A stretch of 64,000 bases of DNA from contig NZ_CP126279.1 in assembly GCF_003234815.2 (NCBI RefSeq), forward strand, positions 620,001 through 684,000, read 5' to 3'. Positions within the stretch are counted from its first letter, which is position 1. Every line of letters begins with the position of its first letter. Below the pieces are notes generated by a model, which was given only the letters and a program-made list of their open reading frames with translations, was not told the origin of the DNA and did no database searches. The translations under genes and the position numbers were made by a program. The stretch comes from Curtobacterium sp. MCBD17_035. Its GTDB lineage: Bacteria; Actinomycetota; Actinomycetes; Actinomycetales; Microbacteriaceae. Below are positions 28,911-40,339 of this stretch, in pieces.

Positions 28911-29960
28911 TCAGGGGACGCGCTCGAGCCACTCGCGAGTGGCGAACTTCGTCGCGACGAGCTCCTGGGCGCGGGCACGTTCCTCCGGCGTGACGTGGCC
29001 CTCGTGCGCGCCGTACAGCCGGGTGAACGTCGCGATGAGTCGGTCGATGATCTCGGCGCGTGACAGACCTGTCTGCGACCGCAGGGGATCGACCCGCTTC
29101 GCAGCGCTCGTGGTGCCCTTGTCGCTCATCTTCTCGCGGCCGATGCGCAGGACCTGGACCATCTTCTCGCCGTCCATGTCGTAGCTCATCGTCGCGTGGT
29201 GCAGGATCGCGCCCGTGCCGAGCCGCTTCTGCGCGGCACCGCCGATCTTGCCCTTCGCCGAGGTGATGTCGTTGAGGGGCTGGTACCAGGCCTCGATGCC
29301 CAGGGACTTCAGCGCCTCGATCACCCACTCGTCGAGGTACGCGTACGAGTCGGCGAAGCTCATGCCCTGCACGAGGTCCGCCGGCACGTAGAGCGAGTAA
29401 CTGATGATCGCGCCCGCGTCCATGAACATCGCGCCCCCGCCGGAGATACGGCGGACGACCTCGACGCCGTACCGCGCCGCACCGGCCGGGTCGACCTCGT
29501 TGCGCAGGGACTGGAAGCTGCCGATCACGACGGCGGGCTGGTCCCATTCCCAGATCCGCAGGGTCGGACCGCGGCGTCCGGCACCGACCTCCTCGGTGAG
29601 GACCTGGTCGAGCGCCAGGTGCTCGTTCGGCGGGATGGGGCCCTCGTGGATGATCTCCCAGTCGTGGTCCTGCCAGGTCGAGGCCCGGGCCAGGGACCGA
29701 CGCACGGCCGTGGCCACCGCCTCCGGGGTGAACCCGAGCAGGACGGCGCCCTCGGGCAGGGCGGCCCGGACGGCGGCCGCGATGCCCGCGGCGTCGGTCT
29801 CGACCGGCAGTCCGTTCACCGCCGCGTCGATGCGGGGGAGGGCGTCGTCCGGTTCGAGGAAGAAGTCCCCCGCCAGACGGAACCCGTCGATCCGGCCGTC
29901 GACGACCTCGAGGTCGACGACGACGAGCTTGCCTCCGGGGACCTTGTACTCGCCGTGCAT
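28911..29960 (-). CDS. lipoate-protein ligase A family, accessory domain at the N-terminus
   Basis: Enzyme that attaches lipoate (or octanoate) to carrier lysines of 2-oxoacid dehydrogenases and glycine cleavage H protein. In 349 aa, residues about 1-95 (KVPGGKLVVVDLEV, RLAGDFFLEPDD) resemble the accessory domain that is C-terminal in E. coli LplA. The catalytic domain follows: PNEHLALDQV, the lipoyl-binding RRISGGGAMF and the lysine segment SAKGKIGGAAQK. The arrangement is thus permuted. Whether both activation and transfer occur cannot be told. Neighbours on both sides are unrelated. Confidence 0.8.
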   Translation of the reverse strand: MHGEYKVPGGKLVVVDLEVVDGRIDGFRLAGDFFLEPDDALPRIDAAVNGLPVETDAAGIAAAVRAALPEGAVLLGFTPEAVATAVRRSLARASTWQDHDWEIIHEGPIPPNEHLALDQVLTEEVGAGRRGPTLRIWEWDQPAVVIGSFQSLRNEVDPAGAARYGVEVVRRISGGGAMFMDAGAIISYSLYVPADLVQGMSFADSYAYLDEWVIEALKSLGIEAWYQPLNDITSAKGKIGGAAQKRLGTGAILHHATMSYDMDGEKMVQVLRIGREKMSDKGTTSAAKRVDPLRSQTGLSRAEIIDRLIATFTRLYGAHEGHVTPEERARAQELVATKFATREWLERVP

Positions 29961-30042
29961 CCCGTCAGCCTATGCCGGACGCGACGCACGCGAGCGGCGC
30001 GGGGCGTGCCTCCCGGCCCGTGGAGCGCGTCATGATGAGCGG

Positions 30043-30951
30043 GTGCACCCCGTTCCCGTCTCCGACGTCGAGCCCCGCCCCGCGGTCGAGCCCGACCGGG
30101 TGGTGCACGGCGACAACCTCGACGTCCTCGCGACGCTGCCCGACGGGCTCGCGACGCTCGTCTACCTGGACCCGCCGTTCAACACCGGACGGACCCAGAC
30201 GCGTCGTGCGTCGACGGCGGTCCGCGCCGTCGACGGCCCCGTCCGGGGGTTCCAGGGGCGGTCGTACGAACGCGTCCGAGGTGACCTCATGCGGTACGAC
30301 GACCGGTTCGAGGACTACTGGTCGTTCCTCGAGCCGCGGCTCGCGGAGGCCTGGCGGGTGCTCGCCGACGACGGCACGCTGTACGTCCACCTCGACTACC
30401 GCGAGGCGCACTACGCCAAGGTCCTGCTCGACGCGCTGTTCGGCCGCGACGCGTTCCTCAACGAGATCATCTGGGCCTACGACTACGGCGCCAAGTCCCG
30501 GACCCGCTGGCCGACGAAGCACGACACGATCCTCGTCTACGTCAAGGACCCGGAGCGGTACCACTTCGACTCCGAGGCGGTCGACCGCGAGCCCTACATG
30601 GCGCCCGGCCTCGTCACGCCCGAGAAGCGCGAACGCGGCAAGCTCCCCACCGACGTGTGGTGGCACACGATCGTGTCGCCGACGGGTCGCGAGAAGACCG
30701 GGTACCCGACGCAGAAGCCCGAGGGGGTGCTCCGCCGGATCGTCCAGGCGTCGAGTCGGCCCGGGGACCTCGTGCTCGACTTCTTCGCCGGCAGCGGGAC
30801 GACCGGGGCCGTCGCGGCGGCGCTCGGACGGCGGTTCCTGCTCGTCGACGACAACCCCGAGGCGATCGCCGTGATGCGGCGACGTCTGCCCGCGGCGGTG
30901 TTCACCACGGCCGAGCCGCCCGCCGCGGACGTGGAGGACCCCGCCGTCTGA
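30043..30951 (+). CDS. orphan beta-class DNA methyltransferase (N4/N6 type)
   Basis: A 302-aa site-specific DNA methyltransferase. Motif IV is DPPFNTG (about residue 46), and the AdoMet-binding motif I is DFFAGSGTTG near residue 247. The order IV before I defines the beta class. DPPF suggests N6-adenine or N4-cytosine methylation. The GTG at 30043 is taken because it begins just before the conserved region; the frame further upstream overlaps the ligase promoter area. No restriction enzyme gene is adjacent, so it is an orphan and may have a regulatory or housekeeping role. Confidence 0.85.
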   Translation: MHPVPVSDVEPRPAVEPDRVVHGDNLDVLATLPDGLATLVYLDPPFNTGRTQTRRASTAVRAVDGPVRGFQGRSYERVRGDLMRYDDRFEDYWSFLEPRLAEAWRVLADDGTLYVHLDYREAHYAKVLLDALFGRDAFLNEIIWAYDYGAKSRTRWPTKHDTILVYVKDPERYHFDSEAVDREPYMAPGLVTPEKRERGKLPTDVWWHTIVSPTGREKTGYPTQKPEGVLRRIVQASSRPGDLVLDFFAGSGTTGAVAAALGRRFLLVDDNPEAIAVMRRRLPAAVFTTAEPPAADVEDPAV

Positions 30952-30978
30952 CCGCGGGCGCGGCGGACCGCCCACACG

Positions 30979-31013
30979 CACGAACGCCCCGGGTGCTCCC
31001 CGGGGCGTTCGTG
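30979..31013. terminator. bidirectional hairpin terminator
   Basis: Perfect 15-bp stem (arms CACGAACGCCCCGGG and CCCGGGGCGTTCGTG) with a 5-nt loop, between the converging methyltransferase and MFS exporter genes. Confidence 0.8.
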
Positions 31014-31051
31014 GTCGTCGCCGTGCCGACGCGATGCGTCGACGGTCGGCG

Positions 31052-33493
31052 TCAGGCGCTGTGCTTGCCGTGCCGCTCCGCGTGGTCGGCGTCGGTGGTG
31101 CCGTCGGTCGTCGCCGAGGTCACGGCGGTGGCGGGCGTGGTGGTGCCGCCGATCGATGCCGCGCCCCGCTCGGCCTCGAGGACCGGCGCCACGTGCTTCG
31201 GCGCCTCCGACTCCGTGTGCACGCGGCTCGGGGAGTCGACCGCGGCGGCGGCGGAGTGGGCTCCGTGCGTGGGCGCGTCCGAGAGCGGTGCGCGGGTCTC
31301 GCCGGTGTCCAGGGACACGTCCGGAGAGGTCGGCACCGTGTTCATCGACCCGGTGTCGGGCGACACGAGGGAGCCCATCGACTCCGCTGAGCCCTGCGCG
31401 TCGACCGCCACGTCGTCGCGAGCGCCGTCACCGTCCTGGCCCGCGCTCGGCACGGAACGGGAAGCGTTCGCCTGCTCCTGCAGCGCCGACACCTTGCGGA
31501 GCGGCGGCGTGCGGAAGAACCAGGTCAGGATGAACGCCAGGAGCAGGACGCCGAGGCCGACGTAGTAGATCTGCACAGCCGAGTTGTTGAACCCGGACAG
31601 GAACGCGCGGGTCAGCCGCGGGTCGGCGCCGTTCAGGAACGACGTGTCGCTGGTGTCGCTCGTCGATGCGCTCGCCTTGGACGAACCCTTCTTGATCTGC
31701 TTGATGATCGTCGGCGCGACCTCGTTCACGACGTGCTTCCGCTGCGCGGCGTTGCTGTAGTGCACGACGAGGGTGCCGTCGGACACGCTCGCGTGCGCCT
31801 GCTTGGCGGCGGCGGCCAGTGCCTGTCGTTCCGCGGCGGGCCGCGCGGTGGCGACCTGCTGCTGGATGACCGACTGCGCGGACGCTGCGGGCACGCGGCC
31901 CGCGGTGACCTGCTGCTGGACCGCGGCGGTGACCTGCTTCGTCACCGCCTGGTCGGCGGCGCCCTTCGCCTGCGCCGCGCCCTGGTCGAGCCGGTTCTGG
32001 ATCTGCTTCTTGATCGGCGCGACGACTGGCGTCCAGATCTGCTTCATGACGCCCGCGTTCTGCTTCGCGTTGGCGACCGACGGGGTCAGCGCAGCGTCGA
32101 GGCCGTTCGTCAGGTTGCTCTTGTTCTCCATGGCGGTCGAGATGTTCGTCGGCATGCTGGCGAACAGCACCGAGAGCAGGATCGCCGTGCCGAGCGTTCC
32201 GCCGATCTGCCGGAAGAACGTCGAGGCGCTCGTGGCAACACCGATGTCGCGCGGGCCGACCGAGTTCTGCGAGGCGAGCGTCAGCGTCTGCATCAGCTGC
32301 CCGAGCCCGAGCCCGATCAGGAACATGGCGATGAGCAGGAACCAGAGCGGCTTGTCGATCGTGATGAAGGTGAGGACGACGAATCCGATCGCGGTGATCG
32401 CCGTGCCGGTGACCGGGAAGATCCGGTAGCGACCCGTGCGGGAGATGATCTGGCCCGAGGTGATCGAGGCGATCATCAGACCGAGGACCATCGGCAGTGT
32501 CGCGAACCCCGACTCGGTCGGGGTCAGGCCCTTCACGATCTGCAGGTAGAGCGGCAGCGTCAGCATCGCGCCGAACATGCCGAACCCGACCAGCACGCCG
32601 AGGATCGTGGACATCGAGAACACCGGCGAACGGAACAGCTTCATCGGGATGATCGCGTCGTCGCGCATCACGCGCTCGACGATGATGAACGCGATCAGAC
32701 CGACGGTGCCGAGGACGTAGCAGGTCCAGGAGCCGACCGAGGTCCATCCCCAGTCACGGCCCTGCTCGGCGACCAGCAGGAGCGGGCCGAGCGTGATGAT
32801 GACGAGCGCGGCGCCCCAGTAGTCGATGCGGACCTTGCGCTTCTCGCCGACCTTCGGCAGGTGCAGGAACGCGACGACCATGAACAGCGCGGCGACCCCG
32901 ATCGGCACGTTGATCAGGAACACCCAGCGCCAGCCGGAGATGAAGAGGATCTGGTTCGCCCCGGAGAACAGACCGCCGACGAGCGGACCGATGACGGACG
33001 AGATGCCGAACACGGCGAGGAAGTACCCCTGGTACTTCGCCCGCTGGCGCGGCGCGAGCATGTCGCCCATGATCGCGAGCGGGAGGGACATCAGGCCACC
33101 GGCGCCGAGCCCCTGCAAGCCACGGAACCCGGCGAGCATGATCATCGACGTCGAGAACGACGCGGCGAACGAGCCGCCGATGAAGATCGCGATGGCGATG
33201 AGGAACAACGGCCGCCGGCCGAAGATGTCCGACAGCTTGCCGTAGATCGGCGTCATGATCGTCGACGCGATGAGGTAGGCGGTGGTCACCCATGCCTGCT
33301 CGTTGAGACCGTGCAGGTCGTCGCCGATGGTGCGGATCGCGGTACCGACGATGGTCTGGTCCAGGGCGCCCAGGAACATGCCGGCCATGAGGCCGTAGAT
33401 CACGAGGAGGATCTGCCGGTGCGACATCACCGCGTTCGATGACGTCGTGGGGGACGGCGCGGTGCCGGCCCGTTGCGTCGCGGTCTGGGTCAT
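31052..33493 (-). CDS. MFS exporter, DHA2 (14-helix) type, with large loop and tail
   Basis: An 813-aa drug:proton antiporter of the DHA2 branch. The ATG at 33493 gives a Thr/Ser-rich leader followed by the first helix and the signature LDQTIVGTAIRTI; motif A is YGKLSDIFGRRPLF. A long extracytoplasmic insert (about residues 465-630, rich in Ala, Gln and Lys) precedes the last helix (about 637-660), and a Ser/Asp/Thr-rich tail of about 140 residues follows. Typical members are about 500 aa, so the insert and tail are extra. The substrate is unknown. The gene is divergent from an esterase. Confidence 0.85.
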   Translation of the reverse strand: MTQTATQRAGTAPSPTTSSNAVMSHRQILLVIYGLMAGMFLGALDQTIVGTAIRTIGDDLHGLNEQAWVTTAYLIASTIMTPIYGKLSDIFGRRPLFLIAIAIFIGGSFAASFSTSMIMLAGFRGLQGLGAGGLMSLPLAIMGDMLAPRQRAKYQGYFLAVFGISSVIGPLVGGLFSGANQILFISGWRWVFLINVPIGVAALFMVVAFLHLPKVGEKRKVRIDYWGAALVIITLGPLLLVAEQGRDWGWTSVGSWTCYVLGTVGLIAFIIVERVMRDDAIIPMKLFRSPVFSMSTILGVLVGFGMFGAMLTLPLYLQIVKGLTPTESGFATLPMVLGLMIASITSGQIISRTGRYRIFPVTGTAITAIGFVVLTFITIDKPLWFLLIAMFLIGLGLGQLMQTLTLASQNSVGPRDIGVATSASTFFRQIGGTLGTAILLSVLFASMPTNISTAMENKSNLTNGLDAALTPSVANAKQNAGVMKQIWTPVVAPIKKQIQNRLDQGAAQAKGAADQAVTKQVTAAVQQQVTAGRVPAASAQSVIQQQVATARPAAERQALAAAAKQAHASVSDGTLVVHYSNAAQRKHVVNEVAPTIIKQIKKGSSKASASTSDTSDTSFLNGADPRLTRAFLSGFNNSAVQIYYVGLGVLLLAFILTWFFRTPPLRKVSALQEQANASRSVPSAGQDGDGARDDVAVDAQGSAESMGSLVSPDTGSMNTVPTSPDVSLDTGETRAPLSDAPTHGAHSAAAAVDSPSRVHTESEAPKHVAPVLEAERGAASIGGTTTPATAVTSATTDGTTDADHAERHGKHSA

Positions 33494-33732
33494 TGTGCTG
33501 GTTCTCCGTCTGGTGCGGGGTCTGTGATGTGCGTCGGCGCTCGGAGCTCGAGGCGCTCCGGTCACCGCTGCCGAAAATTGCGTTACGTGCAAAGTTACAG
33601 GTCGCGCAACTCAAGCCACAACACGACGATCACGCCAGGGTATTCCCCGCTGGCCGAACCTGATCGAGCTCTGCGAGACCTGTGGACGGAAGGCGCCCCG
33701 ACCTGTACCGACGCGCAGATAGGATCCGCCGC

Positions 33733-34446
33733 ATGGCCCTCGAACCAGCCGGTCTGACCTACCGACCCGCGGATCTGCCCGGCCCCCGTCCGACGGTCCT
33801 CGTGCTGCCCGGTGGTGGGTACGAGGAACACGGCCGCCCGAGTTCGGAGCTGCTCGCCGAGTGGTTCGCCGGGATCGGCGTGCACGGGGTCGTGCTGCGC
33901 TACCCGGTCGCCCCGCACCGGCACCCCGAACCCCTGGACGCGGCACGAGCGGCCTTCCGCTGGCTGCGGTCAGGCACGGCACCGATCGCGGTGGACCCGG
34001 CGCGCGTCGGTGTCGTCGGTTCGAGTGCCGGCGGTCACCTCGCCGCGTGCCTGGCGAACGGGATCGACGACCCCGACGACGACCGGCCCGCGTTCTGCGT
34101 CCTCAACTACCCGGTCGTCTCGATGGAGCACCCGACGCGGACCCGGCCGATGCGGAACCTGCTCGGCGATGCACCGTCGTGGCGGCTCCGGCGCGAGCTG
34201 TCCATGGAGACCCGGGTCGACGCGCGGACGCCACCGACCTTCGTGTGGACGACGGCGGACGACCGCATCGTGCGCGCGACGCACGCACTCGCGTACGTGG
34301 AGGCCCTGGTCCGGAACGAGGTGCCGGTCGAGTTCCACCTGTTCCCGCACGGGAGGCACGGGCTCGGCACCGCGGTCAAGGAACCGCACACCTCGCAGTG
34401 GACACGCCTGTGCGAGAACTGGCTGCGGTACCAGCGCGTGCTCTGA
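33733..34446 (+). CDS. alpha/beta hydrolase (acetyl-esterase-like)
   Basis: A 237-aa serine hydrolase of the BD-FAE/acetylxylan-esterase-like group. It has PGGGY (oxyanion), GSSAGGH (nucleophile), TTADDRIV (acid) and PHGRHGLG (His), which complete a triad. There is no signal peptide, so it is cytoplasmic. The ATG at 33733 was preferred over the frame at 33682 because the family similarity begins there. Substrate unknown. Confidence 0.85.
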   Translation: MALEPAGLTYRPADLPGPRPTVLVLPGGGYEEHGRPSSELLAEWFAGIGVHGVVLRYPVAPHRHPEPLDAARAAFRWLRSGTAPIAVDPARVGVVGSSAGGHLAACLANGIDDPDDDRPAFCVLNYPVVSMEHPTRTRPMRNLLGDAPSWRLRRELSMETRVDARTPPTFVWTTADDRIVRATHALAYVEALVRNEVPVEFHLFPHGRHGLGTAVKEPHTSQWTRLCENWLRYQRVL

Positions 34447-34457
34447 CCGTCAGCTGA

Positions 34458-34495
34458 TCGGGAGGCGCGGGGCGGAGCCGCACCGTACCTCCCGA
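34458..34495. terminator. GGGAGG-family hairpin terminator
   Basis: Arms TCGGGAGG and CCTCCCGA between converging genes (esterase end at 34446, pgm end at 34512), with further GC pairing inside. Confidence 0.55.
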
Positions 34496-34511
34496 CCGAG
34501 TGCCCGGGTCG

Positions 34512-36134
<1,623 letters not shown>

Positions 36135-36206
36135 GGGCCCATCCTGGCACCGCGCCGTGTCCTGTGCCCGACTGTCCACAGGCCGACGCCCGACGGGGTC
36201 CAGGGA

Positions 36207-36238
36207 GGAATGACACCGGTTGCATCGACAACCATTCC
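36207..36238. promoter_or_regulatory. nested inverted repeat in front of a MarR gene
   Basis: Outer arms GGAATG/CATTCC and inner arms GGTTG/CAACC lie 13 bp before the start of the MarR gene at 36252. The placement over the ribosome/promoter area suggests an autoregulatory operator. Confidence 0.4.
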
Positions 36239-36251
36239 GTAGGATCGGGGG

Positions 36252-36764
36252 ATGACGACGGACGACGTGCCCTGGCTCGACCGCGAGCAGGTCCGCGTGT
36301 GGATCCGCCTCGTCGCCGTCATGGAGCTCCTGCCCGCGGCGCTCGACCAGCAGTTGCAGCGCGATTCCGACCTGACGCACTTCGACTACATGGTCATCGC
36401 CATGCTCTCCGAACGCGACGACCGCACGCTGCGCATGACGGCCCTGTCCGCCGCCACGAACAGCTCGTTGCCGCGGCTGTCCCACGTCGTCACCCGCCTC
36501 GAGAAGCGCGGGCTCGTCTCGCGGTGCCCGTCGACGGACGACCGGCGGGCAACGGACGTCCGACTCACGGACGCCGGGTGGGAGGCCGTGGTCGCCGCTG
36601 CCCCCGGCCACGTCCGGAACGCCCGCCACCTCGTGGTCGACGCGATCGGCGAGGACCGCTTCCGGCAGCTCGACGCCGACCTCCGCGCGATGCTCCGCCG
36701 ACTCGACCCCGAGGGTCGCCTCGCCGCCCTCACCGACCCGGATGGCCGCCCGCCCGTGCAATAG
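36252..36764 (+). CDS. MarR-family transcriptional regulator
   Basis: A 170-aa winged-helix regulator. It contains [14 protein letters not shown] (helix), [20 protein letters not shown] (recognition) and the wing [19 protein letters not shown]. It ends 10 bp before pheA in the same direction, so it may be co-transcribed with it, though a link to phenylalanine synthesis is not established. Inverted repeats just upstream suggest autoregulation. Confidence 0.85.
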   Translation: MTTDDVPWLDREQVRVWIRLVAVMELLPAALDQQLQRDSDLTHFDYMVIAMLSERDDRTLRMTALSAATNSSLPRLSHVVTRLEKRGLVSRCPSTDDRRATDVRLTDAGWEAVVAAAPGHVRNARHLVVDAIGEDRFRQLDADLRAMLRRLDPEGRLAALTDPDGRPPVQ

Positions 36765-36774
36765 AGTCGGCCGC

Positions 36775-37734
36775 ATGGCCGAGCCCGATGCCTCCGCGTC
36801 CGACACGTACAGCTACCTCGGACCGGCCGGGACCTTCACGGAGGCCGCGCTCAAGCAGGTCGCCGCGGCCGCCGGCAAGCCCTGGCGGTCGGTCAACAAC
36901 GTCGGCGAGGCCCTCGACGACGTCATGAGCGGACGGAGCGTCGGCGCGGTCATCGCCATCGAGAACAGCGTCGACGGTGGGGTCACCGCCACGCAGGACG
37001 CCCTCGCGCGCATCCCGGGGGTCCGCATCATCGGCGAGTACCTCGTGCCGGTCGACTTCGTCCTCGTCGCCCGGCACGGCACCGTGCTCGCGGACGTCCG
37101 CACGGTGAACGCCCACCCGGTCGCGTACGGGCAGACATACCGCTGGCTCGAGGACCACGTCCCGGGGCACGGACACATCCCCGCGTCGTCGAACGTCGCG
37201 GCGGCGGCGGCGCTCCTCGACCCGGCCGCGGGGGCGCTCGCCGAGGCCGCGGTCGCCCCGCCCGGCATCACCGACCACCACGACCTCGCCGTCCTCGCCG
37301 AGCACATCGGCGAGAACCCGTTCGCCGTCACGCGGTTCGTCCTCGTGTCGCGGGACCTGGCGATCCCGGCCCGGACCGGCGCCGACAAGACGAGCGTCGT
37401 CGTGGAGCTGCCGGACGACCGCGCAGGTGCGCTCGTCGACCTGCTCGAGCAGTTCGCCACCCGGGGCATCAACATGGGGCTCCTCAGCTCGCGGCCGATC
37501 GGCGACGAGCTCGGCCGCTACCGCTTCGTCATCGACCTGGACGGCCACGTGCACGACGAGCGCGTGGCGGACGCGCTCCTCGGCCTCCGGCGGTTCAGCC
37601 CCCGGGTGACGTTCCTCGGGTCGTACCCCAGGGCCGACGGCCACGCGTCCGAGGTGCAGGCCCGGTACCGGGACGAAGCGTTCACCGAGGCACGCGAGTG
37701 GCTCCGACGGATCGTCGCGGGTGAGCCTGGTTGA
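36775..37734 (+). CDS. pheA: prephenate dehydratase
   Basis: Converts prephenate to phenylpyruvate in phenylalanine synthesis. In 319 aa, the catalytic domain starts [13 protein letters not shown] and carries the conserved TRF triad within [14 protein letters not shown] (about residue 186-188). A C-terminal ACT domain follows (about 205-285; [19 protein letters not shown]), where phenylalanine usually binds for feedback inhibition. It is a monofunctional enzyme without a chorismate mutase domain, as usual in actinobacteria. ATG at 36775. Confidence 0.95.
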   Translation: MAEPDASASDTYSYLGPAGTFTEAALKQVAAAAGKPWRSVNNVGEALDDVMSGRSVGAVIAIENSVDGGVTATQDALARIPGVRIIGEYLVPVDFVLVARHGTVLADVRTVNAHPVAYGQTYRWLEDHVPGHGHIPASSNVAAAAALLDPAAGALAEAAVAPPGITDHHDLAVLAEHIGENPFAVTRFVLVSRDLAIPARTGADKTSVVVELPDDRAGALVDLLEQFATRGINMGLLSSRPIGDELGRYRFVIDLDGHVHDERVADALLGLRRFSPRVTFLGSYPRADGHASEVQARYRDEAFTEAREWLRRIVAGEPG

Positions 37735-37848
37735 CCCGGCCGGGCCGGACCCGGTGACCCACCAGGTGGGCGCCTGTGGAACGACCCGACCGTCCACAGA
37801 AGCCGGGGGCCGAGAGGACGGATCAGGCGGTCCCGGTAGCGTTGCCGC

Positions 37849-38928
37849 ATGACGACGCCCCCCGAGACCGATGCGGCCCCGCGCGACGACGTCGCCGCGG
37901 TGCCCTCGACCGCCGCCCACTCGGCCACGAGCCGGCACATCGCCGCCGTGGTCTACAACCCGATCAAGGTGGACCTGCCGGCCCTGCGCCAGAGCGTGAG
38001 CCGCTACGAACGTGAGGCCGGGTGGAGCGAGACCCTCTGGTTCGCGACGACCGAGGAGGACCCGGGCGCCGGCATGGCCCGGGCCGCGCTCGAGGCCGGT
38101 GCCGATGTGGTGGCCGCCGCGGGCGGCGACGGCACGACGCGGATCGTCGCCGAGGTCGTGCACGGATCCGGCGCGTCGCTCGCGCTGCTGCCGAGCGGCA
38201 CCGGCAACCTGCTCGCGCGGAACATGCGGTTCCCGCTCGACGAGATGGACACGAGCGTGCAGACCCTGTTCCACGGCGAGGACCGCGCGGTCGACATCGG
38301 CATGCTCACCGTCGAGCGTGAGGGTGGGGAGCGTGAGGACTTCGGGTTCCTGGTCATGGCCGGGCTCGGGCTCGACGCCCGGATGCTCGCCAACACGCGC
38401 CCGGAGCTCAAGAAACGGGTGGGCTGGCTCGCCTACGTCGACGCCGTGGCCCGATCGCTCCGTGACTCCGACAACATGGAGGCCCGCTACAACCTCGACG
38501 GTGCCGGCAACCGCTCGCTCCGCGCCCACACGCTCATCGTGGGCAACTGCGGCACCCTGCAGGCCGGCATCCTCCTGCTGCCCGACGCCACGATCACGGA
38601 CGGCGTGTTCGACGTCGTCGCGCTGCGGCCGAAGTCCGTGTTCGGCTGGGCCCGGATCGGCGCTCGCCTGATGTGGGAGAACGCGATCCTGCGGCGTGCG
38701 CGATCGACGAAGATCGGCCAGACCGCGGTGGGGGAGCGGATCATCGCCCGGGCACGTGAGGAACGTCCGCTGCGGTACATGCGCGGCAAGGAGATCGTCG
38801 TGCGGCTCGAGACCCCCGACGAGTTCGAGATCGACGGCGACCCGGTGGGTCGGATCCGGGCGTTCCGGGCGCGCATCGACGAAGGCGGCTTGACGGTGCG
38901 CGTGCCGGTCGGGCACGTCCTGCACTGA
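37849..38928 (+). CDS. diacylglycerol kinase catalytic-domain protein
   Basis: A 359-aa lipid kinase of the DagK/YegS/BmrU family. The nucleotide-binding motif AAGGDGTTRIVAEV (about residue 90) and SGTGNLLARNM (about 118-128) are intact, followed by the two-domain fold closing with EIDGDPVG. It probably phosphorylates diacylglycerol or a related membrane lipid. ATG at 37849. It sits between pheA and serS in the same orientation but is closed off from serS by a hairpin. Confidence 0.85.
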   Translation: MTTPPETDAAPRDDVAAVPSTAAHSATSRHIAAVVYNPIKVDLPALRQSVSRYEREAGWSETLWFATTEEDPGAGMARAALEAGADVVAAAGGDGTTRIVAEVVHGSGASLALLPSGTGNLLARNMRFPLDEMDTSVQTLFHGEDRAVDIGMLTVEREGGEREDFGFLVMAGLGLDARMLANTRPELKKRVGWLAYVDAVARSLRDSDNMEARYNLDGAGNRSLRAHTLIVGNCGTLQAGILLLPDATITDGVFDVVALRPKSVFGWARIGARLMWENAILRRARSTKIGQTAVGERIIARAREERPLRYMRGKEIVVRLETPDEFEIDGDPVGRIRAFRARIDEGGLTVRVPVGHVLH

Positions 38929-38991
38929 GCGACGGCCGCCGACGACGGACGTCCGGCACCCACCGACCTCCTGCACGATCCGTGCGACGGC

Positions 38992-39027
38992 CGGGAGGCG
39001 CGGGACGGGCGCGCGCCGTCCCTCCCG
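38992..39027. terminator. GGGAGG-family hairpin terminator
   Basis: Arms CGGGAGG (38992-38998) and CCTCCCG (39021-39027) with an inner GACGG/CCGTC stem. It lies between the lipid kinase gene and serS, 50 bp before the serS start. Confidence 0.6.
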
Positions 39028-39076
39028 TCCGATCGGCGCCGGACCGGCGCGAGGGGGCGGTCGGTAAGATGTTCCA

Positions 39077-40339
39077 GTGATCGATCCGCAGCTCCTCCGC
39101 GACCACCCCGACCGGATCAAGGCGTCGCAGGCGGCCCGTGGTGACTCCGTGGAGCTCGTCGACCAGGCGCTCGCCGCGGACACCGCACGTCGGCTGGCGA
39201 TCTCGTCGTTCGAGGCGCTCCGTGCCGAGCAGAACGCGTTCGGCAAGACCGTCGCGAAGGCACCGAAGGACGAGAAGGCGGCGCTCGTGCAGCAGGCGCA
39301 GGCGCTCGCCGCCCGGGTCAAGCAGGCCCAGGCGATCGTCACCGAGTCCGAGGACGCGTTCCGCACGACCGTCGGGAAGCTCGCGAACCCGATCATCGAG
39401 GGCGTCCCGAGCGGCGGCGAGGAGGACTTCGTCACCCTGCGCACCGTCGGCACGAAGCCGGAGTTCGACTTCGAGCCGAAGGACCACGCCGACCTCGGCG
39501 AGCACCTCGGGATCATCGACATCCCGCGTGGCACGAAGGTGTCCGGCTCGCGCTTCTACTTCCTCCGCGGCATGGGGGCGCGGCTCGAGATCGCGCTCAT
39601 GAACCTCGCGCTCGACCGGGCGATCGCCCACGGCTTCGAGCCCCTCATCACGCCGACGCTCGTGCGCCCCGAGACGATGGCCGGCACGGGGTTCCTCGGT
39701 GAGCACGCCGACGAGATCTACTACCTGCCCGCCGACGACCTGTACCTGACCGGCACGAGTGAGGTCGCGCTCGCGGGCTACCACTCCGACGAGATCCTCG
39801 ACGTGTCGAACGGCCCCCTCCGCTACGCCGGGTGGTCGACGTGCTACCGACGCGAGGCCGGGTCCGCGGGCAAGGACAACCGCGGGATCCTCCGGGTCCA
39901 CCAGTTCAACAAGCTCGAGATGTTCGCGTACGTGCACCCCGACGAGGCCGAGGCGGAGCACGACCGGCTCGTCTCCTACCAGGAGGACATGCTCGGCGCG
40001 CTCGGACTCCACTACCGCGTCATCGACGTCGCCGCCGGTGACCTCGGGCAGAGCGCCGCCCGCAAGTTCGACATCGAGGCGTGGGTGCCGACGCAGGGGA
40101 CCTACCGCGAGCTCACCTCGACGTCGAACTGCACGACGTTCCAGGCCCGCCGCCTCGACATCCGGCACCGCACCGAGTCCGGCAAGACCGCCCCGGTGGC
40201 GACGCTGAACGGCACGCTCGCCACGACCCGTTGGCTCGTCGCGATCCTCGAGACGCACCAGCAGGCCGACGGCTCGGTCGTCGTGCCCGAGGTCCTCCGC
40301 CCGTACCTCGGCGGCACCGAGGTGATGGAGCCGCGATGA
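39077..40339 (+). CDS. serS: serine-tRNA ligase
   Basis: Charges tRNA-Ser with serine. The 420-aa protein starts with the two-helix coiled-coil tRNA-binding arm (about residues 30-105). The class II catalytic core contains the motif 2 region [20 protein letters not shown] and motif 3 [16 protein letters not shown] start at 39077. The stop overlaps the following HAD gene (ATGA). A tRNA-Ser(UGA) gene is about 2 kb downstream. Confidence 0.95.
   Translation: MIDPQLLRDHPDRIKASQAARGDSVELVDQALAADTARRLAISSFEALRAEQNAFGKTVAKAPKDEKAALVQQAQALAARVKQAQAIVTESEDAFRTTVGKLANPIIEGVPSGGEEDFVTLRTVGTKPEFDFEPKDHADLGEHLGIIDIPRGTKVSGSRFYFLRGMGARLEIALMNLALDRAIAHGFEPLITPTLVRPETMAGTGFLGEHADEIYYLPADDLYLTGTSEVALAGYHSDEILDVSNGPLRYAGWSTCYRREAGSAGKDNRGILRVHQFNKLEMFAYVHPDEAEAEHDRLVSYQEDMLGALGLHYRVIDVAAGDLGQSAARKFDIEAWVPTQGTYRELTSTSNCTTFQARRLDIRHRTESGKTAPVATLNGTLATTRWLVAILETHQQADGSVVVPEVLRPYLGGTEVMEPR

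Noticed and set aside
33571..33590. TTGC-N7-GCAA inverted repeat between the DHA2 exporter and esterase genes
   Set aside because: Only 4-bp arms; too weak to call an operator without a neighbouring regulator gene.
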